This document shows positions 57,914 to 64,000 of a stretch of 64,000 nt of DNA, piece after piece. Numbering within the stretch: position 1 is the stretch's first letter; the number at the start of each line of letters is the position of its first letter. The position numbers were made by a program, and so were the translations under genes. Under the pieces are notes generated by a model, which saw only the letters and a program-made list of their open reading frames with translations, had not been told where the DNA came from and did no database searches. Location of the stretch: positions 124,001 through 188,000 of the forward strand of contig NZ_WOCD01000001.1 of NCBI RefSeq assembly GCF_009728465.1, given 5' to 3'. This stretch comes from Psychrosphaera haliotis. GTDB taxonomy: Bacteria; Pseudomonadota; Gammaproteobacteria; Enterobacterales; Alteromonadaceae.

Positions 57914-58999
57914 TTACTCTTCTGACATTGAAGCTAATAAATCAGCTTGGTATTCAGTCATTAGAGGCTGAAGAACACAATCTAAATCGCCTTCAATAAT
58001 TTCATTCAGTTTGTAAAGTGTCAGGTTAATACGGTGTTCTGACAATCGACCTTGAGGGAAGTTGTATGTACGAACGCGCTCTGAACGATCACCACTTGCA
58101 ACAAGATTACGTCGCATACTAGTCTCTTCTGCATTACGTTTTTCATCTTCTGCTGCCTGAATACGAGCACTCAATACCGACATCGCTTTAGCTTTGTTTT
58201 TGTGCTGCGAACGTTCATCTTGGCACTCAACAACGATACCAGTAGGTAAATGCGTAATACGAACCGCTGAGTCCGTCTTGTTCACATGCTGACCACCGGC
58301 ACCTGATGCTCGGTAAGTATCAATTTTTAAATCAGCTGTATTTATTTCAATTGCTTCTGCTTCTGGGATCTCTGGCATTACTACAACAGTACATGCTGAA
58401 GTATGCACACGCCCTTGAGACTCAGTCTCTGGAACACGTTGAACGCGATGACCTCCAGATTCAAACTTCATAGTCCCGTATACATCATCACCAGTAAAGT
58501 GAGCGACGATTTCTTTAAAACCGCCATGTTCACCTTCGTTAACGCTCATAATTTCTACTTTCCAGCGTTTTGCATCTGCATAACGGCTATACATACGGTA
58601 TAAATCACCGGCAAAAATAGCGGCTTCATCACCACCTGCACCGGCTCTAATTTCAACAAAGCAGTTGTTTGAGTCATTCGGATCTTTAGGCAACATTAAT
58701 ACTTGTAGTTCATCTTCAAGACGCTCAATATCTTTTTTAGCGGCTTTCATTTCTTCTACTGCCATTTCACGCATTTCTGCGTCTTCTTCTTCCATCATCA
58801 ATTTAGCTTCTTCTAAATTACTTGATGCAGTTTGAAACTCCGTGAATGCTTTTGTAACGTCTTCTAAGTCTGAATACTCTTTTGATAACGCTCTAAAACG
58901 GTCTTGGTCAGATATAACCCCAGGATCGCTTAACAGTGCTTGAACTTCTTCGTAACGTTCTACTAAGCCTTCAAGCTTGGTAATTATTGATTGTTTCAT
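57914..58999 (-). CDS. prfA: peptide chain release factor 1
   Basis: RF1 releases peptides at UAA and UAG codons. The 361-residue protein has the GGQ loop ([20 protein letters not shown]) and the stop-codon-reading PxT motif region ([16 protein letters not shown]). Its ATG overlaps the hemA stop by 4 bp (ATGA), so the genes are translationally coupled. Confidence 0.97.
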   Translation of the reverse strand: MKQSIITKLEGLVERYEEVQALLSDPGVISDQDRFRALSKEYSDLEDVTKAFTEFQTASSNLEEAKLMMEEEDAEMREMAVEEMKAAKKDIERLEDELQVLMLPKDPNDSNNCFVEIRAGAGGDEAAIFAGDLYRMYSRYADAKRWKVEIMSVNEGEHGGFKEIVAHFTGDDVYGTMKFESGGHRVQRVPETESQGRVHTSACTVVVMPEIPEAEAIEINTADLKIDTYRASGAGGQHVNKTDSAVRITHLPTGIVVECQDERSQHKNKAKAMSVLSARIQAAEDEKRNAEETSMRRNLVASGDRSERVRTYNFPQGRLSEHRINLTLYKLNEIIEGDLDCVLQPLMTEYQADLLASMSEE

Positions 59000-60246
59000 T
59001 GGATCCCCAATACGGTTTTCATAGTCGCCAACTGTTCGGTGTTCTTGCTTTCAGCTGCTTCTTTTAAGGCAGACGTTGGTGCATGAATCAGTCGGTTTGT
59101 TAATTTGTTTGCCATCTCAGTTAATACAGTTTCTGCATCATTGCCGGCTTGAATTTGATTTAGTGCTCTAACCAAAAGCTCATCTTTAATTGCTAAGCTC
59201 TGGGTACGGTATTCTTTTATTAAATCAACGGAATCTAGCGAGCTTAACCAGTCGGAAAACATGCTCGCTTTTCCATCGATAATTTGATCTGCTTCAACAG
59301 CGGCTTCAGTTCGTGCCTGCATGTTGCTCGCTACTATCTCTTGTAAATCATCGACAGTATATAAATAAGCATCGTCTAATTCTGCCACTTCAGGCTCAAT
59401 GTCACGAGGCACCGCTAAATCAACCAAAAACATAGGTTTGTGCTTGCGGTTTTTAAATACTTTTTCAATTAAACCTTTGCCTATAATCGGCAATGTACTG
59501 GCCGTTGAGCTAATCACAACGTCAGCGGTCAATATCTCTTCTGCTATCTGGCTAAGCGCACATACTTTTGCGCCAAATTGCTCTGCGATTCCCTCAGCTC
59601 TACTTAATGTTCTATTTGCTACAACAATATCTTTAGCGCCTTGCTCATAAATATGTTTTGCAACCAACTCTATTGTTTCACCAGCACCAACTAATAATAC
59701 TTTTTTACCTTTAAAATCACCAAAAACCTGTTTTGCTAATGTAACCGCAGCATACGCTACTGAAACAGCATTGGTGGCAATGTCGGTTTCCGTTCTAACT
59801 TGTTTAGCTACTGAAAAAGACTGTTGGAACATACGTTCAAAATAGGTTTGGACAGTACCGACTCCACGAGCTTGTTGATAAGCCTGCTTAACCTGCCCTA
59901 GTATTTGAGGTTCACCTATAACCATGGAATCTAAGCCACTTGCAACTCTCATTAAATGACGTGTCGCTTCTATATTTTGGTGAATATAAACGTGCTGCTC
60001 TAATTCTTCTGATGGAACCTGGTGAAATTTAGCTAACCAATTTACCACTTGCTGGGCTTTTGCCTGTTCACCAAAGCAATAAATTTCTGTACGATTACAC
60101 GTTGATAGTATTACAGCTTCATCACAACCAGCATCATTTTGGATTGTTTTCAGCGCCTCAGGCAAACGCTCAGGCGTAAAAGCCAAGCGCTCTCTTAGAG
60201 CAACAGATGCAGATTTGTGATTTATTCCTAATGCTATAACGGACAT
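58996..60246 (-). CDS. hemA: glutamyl-tRNA reductase
   Basis: HemA makes glutamate-1-semialdehyde for haem. The 416-residue protein has the catalytic cysteine in [14 protein letters not shown], an NADPH-binding fold ([17 protein letters not shown]), and the C-terminal dimerisation helices. It begins a hemA-prfA-prmC operon and is divergent from lolB across 131 bp. Confidence 0.97.
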   Translation of the reverse strand: MSVIALGINHKSASVALRERLAFTPERLPEALKTIQNDAGCDEAVILSTCNRTEIYCFGEQAKAQQVVNWLAKFHQVPSEELEQHVYIHQNIEATRHLMRVASGLDSMVIGEPQILGQVKQAYQQARGVGTVQTYFERMFQQSFSVAKQVRTETDIATNAVSVAYAAVTLAKQVFGDFKGKKVLLVGAGETIELVAKHIYEQGAKDIVVANRTLSRAEGIAEQFGAKVCALSQIAEEILTADVVISSTASTLPIIGKGLIEKVFKNRKHKPMFLVDLAVPRDIEPEVAELDDAYLYTVDDLQEIVASNMQARTEAAVEADQIIDGKASMFSDWLSSLDSVDLIKEYRTQSLAIKDELLVRALNQIQAGNDAETVLTEMANKLTNRLIHAPTSALKEAAESKNTEQLATMKTVLGIQ

Positions 60247-60377
60247 ACAGTGCTTAAAAGACCTAGATTTAAAGAACAGGCAATTCTACGAAAATCGCGG
60301 ACTTTTTAAAAGCCTGTAACCATCTTTATTATGAGATATCGTAGTAAAAGCCCAATTTATTGCTATTTGAGACAAAT

Positions 60378-60980
60378 ATGAATCAATTCAAAAGTACCAT
60401 TTTAACGATCACCCTACTGTTTTTGATCACTGCATGTACCTCATTACCTAAAAAGTCTGAAATAGTAAATGTATCTCATGTCTCCGAATTATCATCATGG
60501 ACAGCTCGCGGTAAAATGCTATTTGTATCTGGTAAAGAGAAAGAAAGCGCGTATTTTTATTGGCAGCAAAACAAAAACGAGTTCCATTTCGTTCTTTCTA
60601 CTGTATTGGGCATAGATGTGATGACTCTAAAATATGAACATGGCATGGCTACACTCAAAGTAGATGGCGAACAACATACAAGCCCAGACCCTCAAACTCT
60701 GGTGGCTCGTTTTACCAATAAACAAATCCCCTTTGACAAACTTCACCTTTGGCTTTTAGGGCACGCAAACAAACAAGATATTTCCAGCCCTACTTACAAC
60801 AGCAAAAACGAAATCCAGTCATTTGACTATATGCCAGAGGGCTTTAATCAAACGTCATGGAATGTAAAATATGGTCCTAGAAAACCACTACAACAATTAA
60901 ACTTACCTAGCGCGTTGACCATAAAATCAAGCGATTCAAGAATTAAGTTAGCCATTTCACATTGGCAGTTACAAGGTTAA
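60378..60980 (+). CDS. lolB: outer-membrane lipoprotein LolB
   Basis: LolB receives lipoproteins from LolA and inserts them in the outer membrane. From ATG 60378 the 200-residue precursor has a lipobox (LLFLITACTS) with the lipidated cysteine, then SWTARGKMLFVSGKEKESAY and YFYWQQNKNEFHFVL typical of LolB. The frame also opens at TTG 60360. The next gene, ispE, begins 2 bp after the stop. Confidence 0.93.
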   Translation: MNQFKSTILTITLLFLITACTSLPKKSEIVNVSHVSELSSWTARGKMLFVSGKEKESAYFYWQQNKNEFHFVLSTVLGIDVMTLKYEHGMATLKVDGEQHTSPDPQTLVARFTNKQIPFDKLHLWLLGHANKQDISSPTYNSKNEIQSFDYMPEGFNQTSWNVKYGPRKPLQQLNLPSALTIKSSDSRIKLAISHWQLQG

Positions 60981-60982
60981 AC

Positions 60983-61954
60983 ATGCGTCGATCTAAATTA
61001 AAGTTACTTTCACCCGCTAAATTAAATTTGTTTTTAAATATAAACCGTCGTTTAGACAATGGTTACCATGAACTTCAAAGCCTTTTTCACTTTATAGATT
61101 TTGGTGATGATATGACATTTGAAGCCTATAGTGACGAGTCACACTTTCGCACCAGTAAAGAAGCGTTAAAACAAACTAAATTGGAAGAGTTGGATGATTG
61201 GGAGTTGGCGAGTAAAACAGCTTTTAATTGCGACTTACCAGAGCTCGAAACAAACAGTAATTTGGTTTTTAAAGCGATGCAGGCTTTATCACGGTTTTTA
61301 AAAGCCAAGTTTGGCGAAGATAATTTCAATAAAAAACTTTTAAGCTTAGACTTTATAAAAATATCTTTAACAAAACGCTTACCGATGGGCGGTGGTGTGG
61401 GTGGCGGTTCATCAAACGCTGCAACCACACTTTTGGCTTTGAATTCACTATGGAAACTGGGTCTTTCATTGGATGAACTAAGAGAGATTGGGTTGAAAGT
61501 TGGCGCTGATGTGCCTATTTTTGTTTTTGGCCAAACCGCGATTGCAGATGGCGTAGGTGAAAAGCTAACTAGCTATCCTATAAAAGAAAAGTGGTATTTA
61601 GTATTAACGCCTAACCAACATGTAAATACAGCAGAATTATTTTCGTCACCTCATTTGCCTCGAAATTCGCCTAAATTACCGTTAGATGAAATTAAATACC
61701 GAGGTATTGCCCCTCAATTCAAAAATGATTTTGAAAAGTTAGTTTATAATCAGTATCCAACCGTTGCCAAAGCAATGGACTGGTTGTTAGAATATGGCCC
61801 GGCTAGGATGACTGGCACTGGAGCTTGTGTTTATGCTGAGTTTGCTACACAGGACGAAGCAAAAGAGATATATCAACAGCTGCCTGTCGACCTGACTGGA
61901 TTTGTTGCGAAAGGATGTAACATTTCCCCAACGCACCAAACGTTGTTTGGCTAA
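60983..61954 (+). CDS. ispE: 4-diphosphocytidyl-2-C-methyl-D-erythritol kinase
   Basis: IspE is a GHMP kinase in the MEP isoprenoid route. The 323-residue protein has SPAKLNLFLNINRRLDNGYH, the ATP loop LPMGGGVGGGSSNAATTLL and the C-terminal ARMTGTGACVYAEF. Between GDDMTFEA and NSNLVFKAM it carries about 20-25 more residues than E. coli IspE (283 residues), rich in Lys, Glu and Leu. A further short expansion precedes the kinase loop. Confidence 0.94.
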   Translation: MRRSKLKLLSPAKLNLFLNINRRLDNGYHELQSLFHFIDFGDDMTFEAYSDESHFRTSKEALKQTKLEELDDWELASKTAFNCDLPELETNSNLVFKAMQALSRFLKAKFGEDNFNKKLLSLDFIKISLTKRLPMGGGVGGGSSNAATTLLALNSLWKLGLSLDELREIGLKVGADVPIFVFGQTAIADGVGEKLTSYPIKEKWYLVLTPNQHVNTAELFSSPHLPRNSPKLPLDEIKYRGIAPQFKNDFEKLVYNQYPTVAKAMDWLLEYGPARMTGTGACVYAEFATQDEAKEIYQQLPVDLTGFVAKGCNISPTHQTLFG

Positions 61955-62029
61955 TAAACATTAGAGGTTTGGCTATTTTGAGCTAACCTCACTATAAAAC
62001 TAAAAGCATAATTGCTATAGGATATCTCT

Positions 62030-62986
62030 GTGCCTGATATAAAGCTCTTCGCTGGAAACGCTACCCCAGAACTTGCCGAAATCATCAGTAACCGTCTTGA
62101 CATCGACCTAGGAAACGCCACTGTAGGCCGCTTCAGTGACGGTGAGATTAGTGTTCAAGTTAATGACAACGTTCGTGGATCGGATGTTTTCATCATTCAA
62201 TCTACGTGTGCTCCTTGTAATGACAACCTAATGGAATTAATTGTGATGGTTGATGCTCTCAGACGTGCGTCTGCAGGCCGTATCACTGCTGTTATTCCTT
62301 ACTTTGGTTATGCAAGACAAGACCGACGTGTTCGTTCAGCACGTGTTCCAATTACTGCAAAAGTTGTTGCAGATTTCCTGTCTAGTGTAGGTGTTGACCG
62401 AGTATTAACGGTTGATCTTCATGCTGAACAGATTCAAGGCTTTTTTGACGTTCCTGTTGATAACGTATTTGGTAGTCCGATCTTAGTGGACGACTTACGT
62501 AAAAAAGGATTCGACCTAGCCGATGATGTAGTGGTTGTGTCACCTGACATTGGTGGTGTAGTAAGAGCCCGAGCTATTGCTAAACTTCTTAATGACAAAG
62601 ACCTAGCCATCATCGATAAGCGTCGTCCTCAAGCAAACGTTGCTCAAGTGATGCATATAATTGGAGATGTTAAAGGCCGTGATTGTATTATGGTTGATGA
62701 CATGATCGATACCGGTGGAACATTATGTAAAGCCGCTGAAGCGTTAAAGGCACAAGGCGCTAAGCGCGTATTTGCTTATGCGACTCACCCTGTTTTTTCT
62801 GGCAATGCCATTGAAAACCTTAAAAACACAGTTATTGATGAAGTTATTGTAACGGATTCAATCCCATTACCCGCCGACATCGCGGCATTACCAAACGTTA
62901 GGCAACTAACACTAGGTAATATGCTTGCTGAAGCAATTCGTCGACTCAGTAATGAAGAATCAATATCGGCGATGTTTGATCACTAA
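62030..62986 (+). CDS. prs: ribose-phosphate pyrophosphokinase
   Basis: Prs makes PRPP for nucleotides, His and Trp. The 318-residue protein starts at GTG 62030 ([19 protein letters not shown]) and has the flexible catalytic region [35 protein letters not shown] and the PRPP loop [19 protein letters not shown]. The lolB-ispE-prs order is usual in gammaproteobacteria. Confidence 0.97.
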   Translation: MPDIKLFAGNATPELAEIISNRLDIDLGNATVGRFSDGEISVQVNDNVRGSDVFIIQSTCAPCNDNLMELIVMVDALRRASAGRITAVIPYFGYARQDRRVRSARVPITAKVVADFLSSVGVDRVLTVDLHAEQIQGFFDVPVDNVFGSPILVDDLRKKGFDLADDVVVVSPDIGGVVRARAIAKLLNDKDLAIIDKRRPQANVAQVMHIIGDVKGRDCIMVDDMIDTGGTLCKAAEALKAQGAKRVFAYATHPVFSGNAIENLKNTVIDEVIVTDSIPLPADIAALPNVRQLTLGNMLAEAIRRLSNEESISAMFDH

Positions 62987-63006
62987 CACCGCCAAATGGT
63001 TGCATT

Positions 63007-63034
63007 AAAAAAGCGGCCATGGCCGCTTTTTTTG
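63007..63034 (+). terminator. terminator of prs
   Basis: Palindrome GCGGCCATGGCCGC flanked by A6 and T7, 20 bp after the prs stop. It can also end the minus-strand lipoprotein gene. Confidence 0.9.
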
Positions 63035-63066
63035 TCACTGTGATCAACACTAATATCAAATTTCGT

Positions 63067-63441
63067 TTATGGGCATTTCAGTTTAATATCAGCCGATTTT
63101 ATTTCTTTAACATCTTTAAAGCCTAGTAACTGGGCTTTCTCAAAGTCTGAAGAACTAATTTGATAAACATTGATCGTTCCCTCATTTTGGCCACATGCCT
63201 GGGGATACATTAGCCCATCATTTTTTCTTGCGGAACAATTAACAACAATGCCATTTTCTGTTAATTCCTTAACCATAACGTTTAACGCCATTCCTTGCGA
63301 AAAGCATTGTTTCTTGTTTGCATCTTTATAAACATTTACAAACGATACCGTTTGTTCTGAAACTACATCGTTTGTTGTATTACTGGTTGCACTACAAGCA
63401 GCAAGACCACATACTAAGGCTATTAAAACGCTATTTTTCAT
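63067..63441 (-). CDS. hypothetical lipoprotein
   Basis: The 124-residue product has a signal peptide with lipobox (VCGLAACSATS), and then a polar Ser/Thr/Asn-rich mature region with three later cysteines (KKQCFSQG, VVNCSARK, PQACGQNE) and a terminal CP. I do not recognise a family. Its ATG overlaps the end of the upstream membrane-protein gene by 11 bp, so the two are probably co-translated. Confidence 0.7.
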   Translation of the reverse strand: MKNSVLIALVCGLAACSATSNTTNDVVSEQTVSFVNVYKDANKKQCFSQGMALNVMVKELTENGIVVNCSARKNDGLMYPQACGQNEGTINVYQISSSDFEKAQLLGFKDVKEIKSADIKLKCP

Positions 63442-63841
63442 TATTTATCCTATATTCATCTTTATTATTAAAAGAAGAAAACACATCTGTACTTTTATTC
63501 AACCTTAAAAAACGGTCATAAATTACATCTATTAATACAATGATACTGATGACTATTAAATAACCTGTAAATATAATCATAGTTGTTGGGTCATAATTTT
63601 TTGTAGCTAAAAATGCAATTAAAAACAAAAAATTTGAAATAACAGCTGAATACATCAAGCCGATAATACCATCTCTAATAGCATTCAAATTTATAATACC
63701 GGCAGGTAAACATATTAGAGCAACAACAAACCATACCGCATCTGGTATACCTTGTGGGTTCTCTTTCATCAATTCGTATATACCAAGAATTATCAATGTA
63801 ATCATTGGTAATAAAGCAATAAAGCGTAACAACCTTCTCAT
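63431..63841 (-). CDS. hypothetical membrane protein
   Basis: About 136 residues with four predicted transmembrane helices (LLRFIALLPMITLIILGIY, AVWFVVALICLPAGIINL, GLMYSAVISNFLFLIAFLA and MIIFTGYLIVISIIVLIDVI) and a basic, polar C-terminus. I place the start at ATG 63841 because GGAGAGG lies 8 bases upstream; TTG 63865 is also in frame. No family recognised. Confidence 0.7.
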   Translation of the reverse strand: MRRLLRFIALLPMITLIILGIYELMKENPQGIPDAVWFVVALICLPAGIINLNAIRDGIIGLMYSAVISNFLFLIAFLATKNYDPTTMIIFTGYLIVISIIVLIDVIYDRFLRLNKSTDVFSSFNNKDEYRINNEK

Positions 63842-64000
63842 TTCGGTTACCTCTCCATTTGTCAAAGTGTGCTTTGATCTTTTTATTAGTAATTACGCAT
63901 ACTAGTAATAAAATAAAACGTGAACAAGCCTAAAATTGAAACTATTCTTGTATTACCTCTAATGTAAACAAGAGTAAGCCATAAATACTATTCCCTACTA

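Noticed and set aside
63866..64000. A possible gene at the right edge
   Set aside because: Only AT-rich sequence with no convincing start, ribosome-binding site or conserved motif is visible.

Overview
The window is chromosomal DNA of a low-GC marine gammaproteobacterium, most like the Alteromonadales (Colwelliaceae or Pseudoalteromonadaceae relatives). This rests on gene order and protein type, not on a database search. Two E. coli-like syntenic blocks are present. One is lrp-ftsK-lolA-rarA-crcB-serS together with trxB-aat-bpt-infA-clpA-clpS-cspD. The other is lolB-ispE-prs divergent from hemA-prfA-prmC-sirB2-sirB1-kdsA.

Layout. 1-1910: end of lptE, holA, nadD. 2065-9682 (minus): DUF3301 gene, serS, crcB, rarA, lolA, ftsK, lrp. 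9825-14806: ald, an orphan periplasmic binding protein, trxB, aat, bpt, infA. 14877-19570: clpA/clpS, cspD, PilZ protein, receiver protein, outer-membrane barrel. 19652-26537: hrpA, CBS protein, LysE-type exporter, sbcB. 26689-27981: a complete IS3-family element with a 3-bp target duplication. 27984-33900 (minus): an rrn operon (16S, tRNA-Ile, tRNA-Ala, 23S, 5S, 5S) with tandem promoters. 34189-40837: a valine/isobutyrate degradation cluster (mmsB, 3-hydroxyisobutyryl-CoA hydrolase, enoyl-CoA hydratase, acyl-CoA dehydrogenase, mmsA) with a divergent AraC regulator. 40860-42936: Pho box, phoB, phoR. 43052-46668: tryptophan dioxygenase, SpoU methyltransferase, chemoreceptor. 46741-50405 (minus): a lysine-riboswitch operon of lysC, a deacylase-like enzyme and a beta-hydroxyacid dehydrogenase. 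50567-60246 (minus): KAS III, kdsA, DUF819 transporter-like gene, sirB1, sirB2, a response regulator/HD-GYP protein, prmC, prfA, hemA. 60378-63841: lolB, ispE, prs, and a lipoprotein/membrane protein pair.

The most striking feature is that eight conserved genes (nadD, rarA, lrp, a PilZ gene, hrpA, the hydroxyisobutyryl-CoA hydrolase gene, phoB, and the response regulator/HD-GYP gene) are each broken by exactly one nucleotide. Restoring that nucleotide gives a product of normal family length in every case. Four have lost one base in an A/T run of 5-6. Four have gained one base directly after an NTT codon (three at GTTTC, one at CTTAGG). Some of these genes are normally essential or nearly so, so uncorrected sequencing indels are the simplest explanation. 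Recoding is the exciting alternative and can be tested directly.

Other points of interest are an IS3 copy lodged between the distal 5S gene and the likely rrn terminator, a terminator-like hairpin between the two 5S genes, twelve GTTTT units upstream of the DUF819 gene, and a lysine riboswitch whose operon continues past lysC into two genes not normally linked to it. I saw no CRISPR array, prophage or toxin-antitoxin module.
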